The notes: a model not told the origin generated them from the letters alone. A stretch of DNA of 64,000 nt from Hemileia vastatrix (GCA_030280995.1 JASXTE010000018.1:372001-436000), one strand, 5' to 3'. Counted from the first letter of the stretch, positions 1 to 10,486 are shown. Made by a program: numbers and translations.

Positions 1-384
1 ATTGCCTATAAAAAGGCCTTGGATAATCCCCTGTAGCTCATCACTTACTATATACTCAACAATTTAAATTTAATTTTATTACATTTATTAGTATTTTTTA
101 TTAGTATTACAATATAATTAAAGATTTTATATAACAATTAAAAGGTTGCCTTAAGTCTGATAGTAATTAAAGTGTTTGCCGCGCAGAACCCTTTTTTAAA
201 AAATATTAATATTAATAAAACCAATTTTGTGTCACCTCTCAAATCACTTGTCGTTGCTTTCTCTTAAATAGATTAAATAATTTCATTTGTTTTTATTTCT
301 TTTATTTCTCAATCACTATTTCCTTCTTGTCCTCCTCTCTCTTCTTCCCTCTTTTCTTATCTCTTCTAGACAACTGACGGACAT
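1..384. other. AT-rich stretch without a gene
   Basis: No open frame with coding character, no splice-site pattern and no match to any repeat elsewhere in the window. The right part is pyrimidine-rich and runs into the microsatellite. Confidence 0.5.
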
Positions 385-949
385 ATTTTTATTTTTATTT
401 TTATTTTTATTTTTATTTTTATTTTTATTTTTATTTTTATTTTTATTTTTATTTTTATTTTTATTTTTATTTTTATTTTTATTTTTATTTTTATTTTTAT
501 TTTTATTTTTATTTTTATTTTTATTTTTATTTTTATTTTTATTTTTATTTTTATTTTTATTTTTATTTTTATTTTTATTTTTATTTTTATTTTTATTTTT
601 ATTTTTATTTTTATTTTTATTTTTATTATTATTTTTATATTTATATTTATATTTATATTTATTTTTATTTTTATTTTTATTTTTATTTTTATTTTTATTT
701 TTATTTTTATTTTTATTTTTATTTTTATTTTTATTTTTATTTTTATTTTTATTTTTATTTTTATTTTTATTTTTATTTTTATTTTTATTTTTATTTTTAT
801 TTTTATTTTTATTTTTATTTTTATTTTTATTTTTATTTTTATTTTTATTTTTATTTTTATTTTTATTTTTATTTTTATTTTTATTTTTATTTTTATTTTT
901 ATTTTTATTTTTATTTTTATTTTTATTTTTATTTTTATTTTTATTTTTA

Positions 950-980
<31 letters not shown>

Positions 981-1655
981 TTTATTTTATTTTATTTTTA
1001 TTTTTATTTTATTTTATTTTATTTTAATTTTAATTTTATTTCATTTTTATTTCATTTTTATTTTATTTTTATTTTTATTTTTATTTTTATTTTTATTTTT
1101 ATTTTTATTTTTATTTTTATTTTTATTTTTATTTTTATTTTTATTTTTATTTTTATTTTTATTTTTATTTTTATTTTTATTTTTTTATTTTTATTTTTAT
1201 TTTTATTTTTATTGTTATTTTTATTTTTATTTTTATTTTTATTTTTATTTTTATTTTTATTTTTATTTTTATTTTTATTTTTATTTTTATTTTTATTTTT
1301 ATTTTTATTTTTATTTTTATTTTTATTTTTATTTTTATTTTTATTTTTATTTTTATTTTTATTTTTATTTTTATTTTTATTTTTATTTTTATTTTTATTT
1401 TTATTTTTATTTTTATTTTTATTTTTATTTTTATTTTTATTTTTATTTTTATTTTTATTTTTATTTTTATTTTTATTTTTATTTTTATTTTTATTTTTAT
1501 TTTTATTTTTATTTTTATTTTTATTTTTATTTTTATTTTTATTTTTATTTTTATTTTTATTTTTATTTTTATTTTTATTTTTATTTTTATTTTTATTTTT
1601 ATTTTTATTTTTATTTTTATTTTTATTTTTATTTTTATTTTTATTTTTATTTTTA

Positions 1656-1686
<31 letters not shown>

Positions 1687-1760
1687 TTATTTTAATTTTA
1701 ATATAATTTTAATTTTAATTTAATTTAATTTTAATTTTATTTTAATTTTATTTTTATTTT
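385..1760. repeat. Giant (ATTTTT)n hexanucleotide microsatellite
   Basis: About 1.3 kb of nearly uninterrupted ATTTTT units. Breaks near 627-660 (ATTTAT variants), 974-1064 (mixed ATTTT and ATTTTT) and around 1180-1215; from about 1681 it degenerates into ATTTTA and TTTTAA. Frames that read as alternating Leu-Phe are artefacts of the repeat. It lies where the 3' LTR of the neighbouring element E1 would be expected, so that end of E1 is lost or displaced. Confidence 0.97.
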
Positions 1761-1893
1761 TAACTACTTAACTACTAACATACTAAAAAATTTAAAATGA
1801 AAATAAGATGAAATAAACAAAATAATATGAAATAAATAATTATTACAAATGTTATCCCCAGCCAATTGAGGAGCTGATCCCCTGATACCTTAC

Positions 1894-1919
1894 CCACATC
1901 CAAGTGCACCTTGATGTGG
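1894..1919. other. CCACATC...GATGTGG hairpin
   Basis: Inverted repeat with arms CCACATC-AAG and CTTGATGTGG around a TGCA-type loop. A second, diverged copy is at about 2073-2097; matching copies lie in N1 (about 32347-32372) and N2 (about 58046-58071), always just after a GCCAATTGATGAGCTGATCC-like block. Confidence 0.6.
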
Positions 1920-2268
1920 ATACACAATTAAATATTTTTAAATGATTTATGATAAAAGAAATTAGAAATTAATGAAAATTATAAAAAATGAAACACAGAG
2001 ATAAATTAAATAAATATAAAAAGAAATAGCATTGCCCGGCCAATTGATGAGCCTTTCCCCACTAATGCTTTCCCACATCCAGGTGACCCTGATGTGGTAT
2101 CACCATAATTTATTTTTGTGATTTTCCATCTTTAAATCCTGATAGCCCCCATAAAAAAATTAAAAGAAAAAAAGAGAAAAAAAGAGAATAATCTAAAACT
2201 ACAATTTAACACAACCATAAACACAGCAATCAGAAGAAAAGAAAATTAAAAGTCCAATCCAAATAAAT

Positions 2269-2324
2269 GATCACTGGGTGGGCTCCCTCCAATAAGTAAA
2301 AATAATGAGAGACCACCAGTGATC
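2269..2324. other. Long GATCACTG...CAGTGATC hairpin
   Basis: Arms GATCACTG-G-GTGG-G-CTCCC and (G)GGAG-A-CCAC-CAGTGATC enclose an A-rich loop of about 20 bases. Copies in N1 (32590-32645) and N2 (58288-58343) keep the arms while the loop varies slightly. Confidence 0.65.
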
Positions 2325-2453
2325 CACCCCCACTCCAAGGACACAAAGAACCTGTCCAAAACCAGCTTAAAGTCATAGTGGACTAAAACCTAAGTAACAA
2401 AACCAGAAATTGGATTTAACTAGTACAAACAAAATACTTGAAAGAGACATTAT

Positions 2454-2495
2454 GGGGTATCTGTTCTACAGAGCAGCCAGCTCATCAGTTACCCC
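2454..2495. other. GGGGTAACTG...CAGTTACCCC hairpin, first copy
   Basis: Stem of about ten base pairs with a roughly 22-base loop containing AGCAGCCAGCTCAT. Here one arm reads GGGGTATCTG. The motif recurs two or three times in each related element. Confidence 0.6.
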
Positions 2496-2714
2496 CACAC
2501 TTGCCAAAATAAAATCTAGAAGCCCCCCCAGGTTACCTTCTAACAAAAACACAACCTCCAACACAGAAACCCAAAACAAATAAGCATGGAGAGTCCGGCA
2601 CTTGAAGACCAAACAAATTTCCAGTTTGAAGTCTTAGACGACTGAAAAACTATGAAGAAAAACTAATACTAGAGTTCAACCAAATTAAGAGAAGGGGTTG
2701 AAAACAGAAAATCT

Positions 2715-2755
2715 GGGGTAACTGTTGATAGAGCAGCCAGCCCATCAGTCACCCC
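2715..2755. other. GGGGTAACTG...CAGTCACCCC hairpin, second copy
   Basis: Same design as the copy at 2454; T-to-C in the right arm turns a U-A pair into a tolerated G-U pair on the minus-strand RNA. Followed, like the others, by CCACACTTGCCAAAATAAAAT. Confidence 0.6.
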
Positions 2756-2869
2756 CACACTTGCCAAAATAAAATATAGAGGCCCTGCCCATGGTTACCC
2801 TCTAACAAAAAGTTTCCAACAACAGATTCACAGCATCACCAAAAAAATCCAAAATTAAAGAATGGTCCA

Positions 2870-2890
2870 CAGTTTATCCTCATTGTGGAG
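2870..2890 (-). other. Small stem-loop directly after the E1 pol stop
   Basis: In element sense: CTC-CACAAT-GAG followed by GATAAACTG, a member of the STCYNNNAWGAS/TAAACTR family. It begins on the base after the TGA at 2891-2893 that ends the integrase tail. Confidence 0.65.
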
Positions 2891-4015
2891 TCAGTCTTCT
2901 TCACTTCTTGTGCCTGTAGGGTTAAACCTCTTCACCTGATCCGCAGCTAATCTCTTCTTTAGAACTGCACCATCCTACTCTTTCTAAAAATAAGAACTCC
3001 AGAAACTTGAGATTCGACCCTGTAAGGTCCATTCCATCTGTCAGAAAACATCTTTCCCCACTGACTCTCCAAACATCTATTATACACCAAAACCAAACAA
3101 CCAGGTTTCAAGGGATTCCTGAGTCTATGAGCCAACTTCTTGTCCCAGTATCTGACTGATTTATTTCTTATCTTCATCATACTAGAGTATGCCTTCTCTT
3201 GGAATTCCTCTTTACATTCTAACTGTTGCATCCTGGCACGGAGAAAAGCTTCTGTTGAGCACACATTGTCCCAGTCAATTCCAAGATAAGAGACAGCTTC
3301 CAAATCCACTGGTAAAAAAGCTTTCTGACCAAAAATCAATTCATAAGGGGAATAGCCAGTTGTCCTTTTTACAGTGACCCTATCAGCAAATAACACCAAG
3401 GGTAAATAATGCCTCCATTTTTCAGCACTATCTCGGCACATCTTCACCAAAGCATTCTTCATAACTTAATGGCCTCTTTCAACCATTACTTCAGCTTCAG
3501 GATAATAAGGTGTATCCACCCTTACTTTAGAACCAATACTTGCCACAGCTTCTTTGAATTCATCTCCAAACTCTGGTCCACCGTCAACAGTCACCAACTT
3601 CATCAACCCATACCTAAATACCCATTCTTACTTCAAAAACTCGGCCACATTAATGGTAGTCAAATTAATCAGAGGCGCTGCCTCCACCCAACCAGACAAA
3701 TCATCCCTGGAACCAATCACATATTTATACCTGCCTTCTTTAATGTGGGCGGAATCCAAACTGACTCTTCCAAACATAGATGATTCCCCAGTAGCACGGC
3801 CAACCTCTTTAGGTTTCAAGTGATTCCTTCTTTGACATTCTTCACAAGATTGAACCCAACCCTGCACAGCCAACTTCATACTTGGCCACAAAAATCTGTC
3901 AGCTACTCTTCTATAATGCTCTCCAAAGCCTCTATGACCAAGGTCTTCATGCAAAGACTTAAACACCAACTCTTGACCCTTCTTCTGAGTCATCACTAAT
4001 TAAAGATTTGGATGT
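2891..4015 (-). pseudogene. pol: E1 pol: integrase domain, broken
   Basis: Integrase inserts the cDNA copy into the host chromosome. The N-terminal zinc-binding pattern is visible as H and H in LHEDLGHRG and C and C in CEECQRR. The catalytic D,D,E core shows as LDSAHIK, TVDGGPEF and YYPEAE; the C-terminal part has WNGPYRV and a tail that aligns with the AADQIKRL tail of E2. Two nonsense codons interrupt the core: one after AEFLK and one in ERGH-stop-VMK, the second explained by CAA to TAA. A frameshift near 3000 precedes the tail. Compared with E2 and E5 it is the same fold but another subfamily (GQKAFLPVDLE instead of GQRAVLPIDLE). Not functional as it stands. Confidence 0.85.
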
Positions 4016-4295
4016 CTACTACTCATTTACATCCTTCCTGACACATAGAAGCCAGGACTCTTTTTCTTGATTGTTGCCCTAGTATCATCATCACAAATAT
4101 CTGTCCTCTCAAAGGTTAAAATAAATTAAGACTTTAACACCAACTCTTGACCCTTTTTCTGAGCAGCCACAACTTGAGGATTTGGATGCCTCCTCCTCAT
4201 TAACCTTCTTCCTGACACATAGAAACCAGGACTTTTCTTCTTGATTGCCAACTAAGTATTATCATCACAAATATCTGGCCTCTCTAAGGTCAACA
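3955..4295 (-). repeat. Tandem duplication of about 175 bp in the E1 pol spacer
   Basis: The segment at about 3957-4120 is repeated at about 4132-4290. Both begin with AACACCAACTCTTGACCC and contain CCTGACACATAGAA and TATCATCACAAATATCT. It adds a second copy of the spacer just upstream of the integrase and disrupts the frame there. Confidence 0.75.
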
Positions 4296-5249
4296 GATAT
4301 TCAACCATAATTAAATAAAACCCAGTATGACCCCAGGTCTCATCTTCAAAATCCAATAACACGACATCCAAGGGAAAAACCCTATCATCAAAATAACCAG
4401 TGTACACATGAGCAACACAACCAGCCCATCTGGGACACCAATCTCTAAGCTTTGGTAAATCCCTTCCCTTCCATTGAATCCTATGAGAATCCAGTTCACT
4501 AAAAAACACACCATTCTCCAGATTTAAGCCATCCCAAACAACAGCCCCATCTTCATCAACAAAAACATCCTGATCACCAGAATTAATATCAGAAACATCC
4601 AGTTTATCCTCTTGGCAGAGGACAGAACAATCACCCAGTTTAGCCTCATGGGGGAGTTGAGAAAAATCTTCAGCACCCTTTGTGCTGGCTCTAAAAACTA
4701 GGACATCTTCATCAAACTCTTCAGGATCAGAATCTTCATCTGTGGGCAGTCTTCTTGACAATCCATCTGGAATTGTAAAAGTTTTACCTGGCTTGTGCAC
4801 CAGGTCAAAAAAAAAAGTTGAATAAATGACACCCAATTAGTCATTGGAGCATTTGGAAGACTATGTGTCTTGATCATTTGAACCAGAGATTTAGCATCCA
4901 CCTGCAGCTCAAAATGCTTCCCCCACAAAACAGTTTATAGCTTCTTTAAGCTCTTTGCTACGCCGCACAATTCCAAATTTGGCTGATAATACCTTGATTC
5001 CACCAAAATTAAAACCACAGACTCATAACTTACTGGCCTGAACTTCCCATCTTTATCTTCCTGAGACAAAACAGCACCAGCAGCAATATAACTTGAGTCC
5101 ACCACCAGATACATTTTTCCAGATTCCCTTCCGTACTACAACTTGTGAAGAATATTACCTTCATCCACCACCTTCTTCAACTTCTGAAATGCCTCTTCAC
5201 ACTCTTCAGTCCATTCCCACTCTGCATCTTTCTTGGTTAACCTCCTTTA
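4252..5249 (-). pseudogene. pol: E1 pol: RNase H and post-RNase H spacer
   Basis: RNase H removes the RNA strand during reverse transcription. Minus-strand reading shows WTEECEEAF, the first acidic site in VVDSSYIAAGAVL, a glutamate in NLELCGVAKSL and a third acidic residue in ELQVDAKSL. Next comes FDLVHKPGKTFTIPDGLSRRL, the usual basic LSRR linker to the integrase, then an acidic spacer (SDPEEFDEDV). Stops lie in HKL-stop-YGR and KKL-stop-TVL, and a frame change at about 4830-4860. Two small stem-loops (4600-4623 and about 4636-4656) are embedded in the coding spacer, where they read as CQEDKLD and PHEAKLG. Confidence 0.8.
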
Positions 5250-6420
5250 AGGTTAATCCAACAAAGAAAAATCTTTAATAAAAATCCTGAAATACACACA
5301 AACTCCCAAAAATCCTCTGACTTTAGTAGTATTTTTAGGCCTTGGCCATGACTGAATTTTATTAACCTTCTTCTTTGCCATAATCCTACCTTCTTTACAT
5401 ACCACATGCCCAAGAATTTCCAGAGCCGGAACACAACAACAAAATTTTGACCCAGAAATGGTCAAACCAGCCTCTTCAATTCTAAACATTACTCTCTCCA
5501 GAGTAATTGCATATTCCCAAACAAACCTCCTTATACCTGGGTTTTCTTTCAGCACTTCATTTCCATAATCAGTGGAGGGTCCTTTAATTACACTATCATC
5601 AATAAAAATACCAGTATGAGTAGGTACCTCATCCTGCAAAATTCAAGCCATCTGTGCTTGAAAAACTGCAACTGAATTAGTTGCTCCTTGAGGCAACCTA
5701 GTGAGCTGAAATCTCCCCAGAAGAGTCTCAAATGTAGTGAGTGGCCGTGAATCAGTGTGAAGTTCCCTTTCATCATAACCACACATAATATCACCCAAAA
5801 CATAACACAGCCTTCCAGAAAAGGCTTCCACAAAGTCTTCTGCACTTGGAGGCATCCCCGCATCCTTGATAGTAACTCTATTCAGGGCTCTAAGATAACG
5901 AACAAACCTGATATTTCCATTCTTCTTTTTAAAACAGAAAACTGGACTTGAGTAACTAGAAGTTGATTGTTCATACAATCCAGTCCTGACTCTTTCCCTA
6001 ACAAACTCCACAAAAACATCACATATAGCAGCAGGAATTGGAATAGGTTTGATTTCCCATTGTTCATGACAAACCACAGGAATCAAGTAAGGTTCCCCAT
6101 AAGAGTGTTTCAACACACCCCCTTCCTCTTCAACAAATGCCACCGCCTTCTCCCTTAGCACAATAATGTGCAACAACAACTTCTTTTCCTCCTCATATAA
6201 CCAACCATCAGGACCAAAATTAACAACCTTCAACCTTTTTATTGTCACTCTAGCAGTTTCCTCAAAATCAGGAGGATTCTTCACTAGAGGAGTACAGTAC
6301 AGATCTCTTGACAACGGAGTTCTCTTCAGTGGAGGATTCAATCCTACAGGCATAGGCTCATTGACAGGCCTGATTTTCTGCACCACCTTCTTATACTTTT
6401 CAGCTCTACCATCAACTTAA
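5250..6420 (-). pseudogene. pol: E1 pol: reverse transcriptase
   Basis: Copies element RNA to DNA. Reading 6386 to about 5250: YSSPVFCFKKKNGNIRFV, LRALNRVTIKDAGMPPS, LGDIMCGYDERELHT (first catalytic Asp), FQLTRLPQGATNSVAVFQ, then in another frame GIFIDDSVIKGP, which carries the FIDD form of the YxDD box, followed by NPGIRRFVWEYAITLERV and LGHVVCKEGRI. The second half begins about 5640, so a nonsense or frameshift separates the halves (AQMA-stop). Catalytic residues are kept although the frame is broken. A long proline-rich N-terminal extension (LNPPLKRTPLSRD) precedes the domain, as in E2, E3 and E4. Confidence 0.88.
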
Positions 6421-7280
6421 GGGATCTTAAGGACGTCTTCTTCACCAGACCTGGAACAAAAACCAAAGGTTTCATCATTGCTCACATGTGTGGCCAAAGT
6501 AACGTTTTTGAAAGGTGCAGAAGAAACCCTAGTGGTGCACAATTGGGAGGACTTACTTTTACTCCCCAATCTCACCACTCCAAAGCTTTTCTGCAATCCC
6601 ACATCTTCATCTTCATTACCATCTACCAAATCTTCAAATCTTGATTCATCTTCAGAATCACATTTTCTACTACTGTGCAGTTTATCCTCATGCAGGAGGT
6701 CCAAAACTAGATCTTGCTGATCTTCATTCTTAAAATATTTGTGCAGTTTAACATCTTGCTTGAGGTCCAAAACAAGATCTTGCTGATCTTCACATAAATA
6801 ATTTTTGTCTTCTTTCTTCATTATCTTCAGATTTTTTTTTTTGATTTTCTTGAATTATCTTAAAATTTTTCTTTTCTTTTCTTGGGTTTACTTCTTGCCT
6901 ACAAAAATAACCAGGGGTTTCCCCAATGCTCACAGACATGGCCAATGTAATGTTTTTGAAAGGTGTAGAAGAAACTCTAGCGGTGCACAATTGGGAGGAC
7001 TTACTTTTACTCCCCAATCTCACCACTCCAAAGCTTTTCCGCATATCTTTCAATAAAGATATATAACCCATTTTACTTTTTTCACTTGAATTAAAGTTAA
7101 TTGAAAATTTTGAGAAAGAACAAAGACTTGATAAAAAACTTGAAGAATACTTGCAAATAAGAGAAACATTAAAAAGAGAAAGTTGAAAATCCACTTGGTA
7201 TTTCTCCAAGGAAGCTGACCTACTACAACCTGGGATTTCCTCAACTTGGGGAGAGGTTGTAGCACTTGGGTGATCATCCC
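6421..7280 (-). pseudogene. E1 pol: protease-RT linker with duplicated module
   Basis: Low-complexity, Glu/Lys/Asp-rich linker. A module reading VVRLGSKSKSSQLC...RVSS.PFKN.TLA occurs twice, at about 6590-6470 and about 7040-6920; E4 has the same duplication. Two small stem-loops (6678-6700 and 6744-6766) read as LLHEDKLH and LKQDVKLH. A run of stops and frame changes makes it unclear whether this was one polyprotein or a non-coding spacer with re-initiation at the RT. Confidence 0.6.
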
Positions 7281-7637
7281 TCATAATTCTAAAAAAGCCA
7301 GACTCTCTCTAGAGACTGCACCACACTCCAAAACTCCTGAGTCGGCACCTACTTTACTCCTCCTACAACAATCCATGCATTGGCACATGGAAGACCAACC
7401 ACGCCTTGTTTCCCAACCATCATCTCCAGGAGATGATAACCTCATGTGAAGCCTTCTCTCATCTTTACCAGTTAACTCCAAACTAATCCCCATTTCAAAT
7501 TGATAATCAATTCTTGCCTGGAAATCCATCAAGAATGGCCCACCTAAAACAGCTTTTACATTACCTTTAGCAATGTAAAAATGAGCCTTTCTGGAGGCTC
7601 CACCAACATCCAACTTAACAAATATGGAGGTTCCCGT
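7281..7637 (-). pseudogene. pol: E1 protease, C-terminal part
   Basis: Retropepsin flap and C-terminal strand region: GTSIFVKLDVGGASRKAHFYIAKG, then VLGGPFLMDFQARIDYQFEMGISLEL. The matching N-terminal part with the DSG active site is at 19253-19523, on the other side of E2. The segment ends at the CCGT duplicated by E2 insertion (7634-7637). Confidence 0.8.
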
Positions 7638-8880
7638 TGTAGACCGCTCTAAAGTACTAAGCAGTAGACACAATGCAAGATGGGTTGGTTTTCCATTTCA
7701 ATTTCTAAAAAGAAGCGCCTGCCATTCTTATTTTTAAAGACAGCGCAATATTGTGTAACACTAATATTTGATTAGAAAGTTTAAACGATGAGAGATGAGT
7801 CTTAGAGATCAGGAAAACAAGTATTACTATCTGAATATTTCTATTCTTAATAAGCGCTAATATCCACAGCTACTCCCTCTTGAAGCGCTTTCTTGAATAT
7901 GCCTTATTATAGCAATAAAATAACTCTAATAATAGCTACTCCTACTAAATCTATATATTCTCTCTATGTTGCGCTCTTTTCACTACACTATATGAAATAC
8001 ACACACAGACGCACAAATGGTAAAAGACTCAGAAAATATCTTTTATTTGCTATTCTATTTTACTTATATATATATTTCTCTTCTCTCTATCTATATATAT
8101 ATTACTCTCCTTATCTACCAAATAGTCCTCCCTTTTTATATTTTTCCAGTACTCAAGACACAGTTTGCTAGTGGATCTTCAGCGCTGGCTCTAGCGCCAT
8201 ATTAGTAAAACAATAGCTAAGTTATTAGTAACTACATACACCGCTTGTAACAACTACGGCGCCTAAAACATACCCTATGATTACTAACGCTAGTATTAAC
8301 TTGTTTCACTCATACTCCACATATGCGTTTTTTTTGACTCTACCTTTGTTGTTGTTTTTTTTTTTCAGCGCTAATTTCAGTTTTGACCCACTCTAACGCT
8401 GATCCTAGCCGCCTTGACTCTTGGGTAGTTTTTGCAATCAAGTCCCCACTCTCCTTTCTTTAATACTAGATTCATAGTTTTGACAATTTGCTTAACTAGT
8501 TAGCCTTCCTTATTATCTGTTTCAGTAAGTTACCCGACTAGCCGCGGTACAGTATACTATGCACTTGAATTGTCCTCAAGTCATATCTCTTTTCTTTAAT
8601 GTGTAACACATAATTATTGGAAAGTCCGAATCCATATTGTTTAGCGCTTTACGGTCCTAAATTAGTAACACACAATTCCCCATTGTGCGGCACATCTCAC
8701 TACAAAATCCAAGTGCACAGACCCTTAATCCTTTTCTGTGCTTCCATTTTCTTTGTTATTTGAAACACACAAATACATATTATATTTAAGCACTTCCTAC
8801 TGCGCTAACTTCCTTTTTTCTTCCTGGACTACGCGTGCTGATTGGTCTAAAATTATGCTACCTGCGAGGCGCATACCACA
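7638..8880 (-). repeat. E2 3' LTR
   Basis: Starts TGTAGACCGCTCTAAAG and ends GCATACCACA on the plus strand, so TG...CA in element sense. Matches the LTR at 18041-19252 along its length. Rich in AGCGCT-type sites. Contains a CTATATATA-rich stretch at about 8075-8110. Confidence 0.92.
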
Positions 8881-8892
8881 TCCTCCCTCTAC
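8881..8892 (-). other. E2 polypurine tract
   Basis: Element-sense GTAGAGGGAGGA immediately before the 3' LTR, the normal place for plus-strand DNA priming. It overlaps the start of the promoter-like block for gene A. Confidence 0.75.
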
Positions 8893-8921
8893 TTGCGACT
8901 GTCCCCAGGAGCCCATAAATA
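8891..8921 (+). promoter_or_regulatory. Promoter-like block of gene A (TATA-type)
   Basis: ACTTGCGACTGTCCCCAGG followed by ATAAATA, about 77 bases before the ATG at 8998. The equivalent place in E5 (51754-51783) reads ACTTGGGACTCTCCCCAGG followed by TATAAAAA. Conservation between otherwise diverged copies, correct spacing, and a pyrimidine-rich leader support a promoter for the antisense gene. Confidence 0.6.
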
Positions 8922-8997
8922 CCTGCGTCTCGCAGAGTTTTCTTCCTCCATCTTCTGTCTTCTTCTCTTTTTATTTGTCATCTTTTTTTTTCTTATA

Positions 8998-10028
8998 ATG
9001 AATACTAGAAGTAACAATCCTACCACTGAAACTACCACCAACGTCATGGACGCAATTTGACAGTTTGTGCGCACTCAGCTCCCTGCTGCTTTACCAACAA
9101 CGCCCGTAACTACACTGATGGGTGGGACAAGATGCACCCGCTGCATTGAAAATGGCATAACTCCTTGTCATTTCTCAAAAACCTGTTGTGGCAGTAATTT
9201 CTTCACTGTAAGTCATCTTCACTTTCCTTCCTTGTTGTTACTAACCTTTCTTTTCTTTCCCTTTTTTTTTGTTTTAGTCATGCGATTACTGCAAGACTCG
9301 CAAAAAGAAGTGTAGTTACAATGGGCCACCCACCGTTGCATGCCTGGACTCTAACACCTCCACTACTAAAATGATGAGTTAAATGACCATCAAGCGCCCG
9401 GCACCTGCTCCTGTTACCCCACCTGTTAACAAACAAACCAAGGTTGGTTACTGCGAACCTACACCCAATAGCATTGCTTCTGTCCCAAGATCTCTCTTTT
9501 CGGAGGAGAGTACTGTAAGTCTTCTTTTCCTACTTCTTCCTTTATTTTATTTTTTTTTTATATCAGAATGCGCCAGGCACACCTTACGCTGAAACGCCAC
9601 CACCAACGAACGTTCCTCTATTCCTTCCAGCCTTGGAAGAAGATCCCGTCTGGGATACTGCTCCTATTCCGGAGTGTACTCCTCATACACCCACCCCTGA
9701 CTGTACAATTATGCAGCCAGTCTTCGATACAATTATCCCGGATGAATGGCCCGTAAAAACTACTCCGGTCACCGATGATGAAGAGCCCGCCGCGGCTCAA
9801 AACTGGGAATTTGCAGAGCACATTGCCTGCGTACCATATGATGCAACCATGCGTTGTATGAACAATATGATAGTCACCGTTGAAAAATTTCTCAAGGAAG
9901 TCCCGGTCTATACTCGCACCGAGTATGACGAAAGAAAACAGCTAGTCACCACCTTGCAGCAAAACATGCAAGAGGCTGTTTACAACTGGGCTTTCTGTGT
10001 TCCAATCTATGAGGACGCAGAATACTAA
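8998..10028 (+). pseudogene. Accessory gene A of E2: spliced Cys-cluster protein, one nonsense codon
   Basis: Three exons: 8998-9207, 9278-9514, 9567-10028, with GTAAGT...TTTTAG and GTAAGT...TATCAG introns of 70 and 52 bases, all joins in phase 0. Exon 1 ends CTRCIENGITPCHFSK and exon 2 starts SCDYCKTRKKKCSY: two C-x2-C-x6/7-C halves, like a Zn2Cys6 cluster with a long linker and a basic KKK stretch. The remainder is Pro/Thr/acidic, with a helical-looking C-terminus (IVTVEKFLKEVPVY) ending DAEY. No signal peptide or membrane segment. Stops: TGA at 9058-9060 if the first ATG is used (the ATG at 9118 avoids it and fits E5 better) and TAA at 9380-9382, where E5 has CAA. Likely DNA- or RNA-binding; function unknown. 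Confidence 0.72.
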
Positions 10029-10486
10029 AAAAAAAATCTTCCTTGTATATAGTACCTGTAAATTGTATTTAATCTTGTAAAAAAAAAAACTGTAATATTA
10101 TTATTTTATTTTCCCTTAATTTTCCTGTGAAAATTCTACAACTGCGAGATGAGTTGCCTTCAGAAATTATCATCCTTTTTCTAAGCAGAACCCTTCTACT
10201 AAATGCTTGAGATTGTTGCTACTTTCTATAGCAGCAAATACTTCCCCTGTGTCGCAGATGCATGCGCTCTCTTGTAATTTTCAGATCTTCGCAATATATG
10301 ACTTTCCCTTGACTGCGACAGATTTGCCTTTCCTTGGGTCCTTCATTATGACAAAAAATTTTCCCTATCTTTATAGAAACCATCTGGCGCTCAAGTCAAA
10401 CATGGCGCACTGGTGACTTCTCTACAATGCCATGTTATCTTATAAATAACCCTTCTAATAATCTAGATCTCTTTCATCCAAATATT
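10029..10486. other. Spacer between genes A and B
   Basis: No gene. The first 120 bases are A/T-rich with several poly-A runs, suitable for a gene A 3' end. TATAAATA at 10441-10448, 39 bases before the gene B ATG, is a good TATA candidate for gene B. Confidence 0.55.

Larger units (their letters stand above)
1761..2869 (-). other. E1 3' non-coding region with conserved hairpins
   Basis: No gene. About 1.1 kb downstream of E1 pol that is closely related to the internal 3' region of the gag-only elements N1 (about 32300-33250) and N2 (about 58000-58950). It contains the CCACATC hairpin twice, the GATCACTG hairpin once, the GGGGTAACTG hairpin twice and copies of the small stem-loop near 2364 and 2620. 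The sharing links E1 to N1/N2 as a likely autonomous relative. Confidence 0.75.

Noticed and set aside
287..1706. Long open frames of alternating Leu and Phe
   Set aside because: They are the (ATTTTT)n microsatellite read in one frame; no codon usage, domain or splice evidence.
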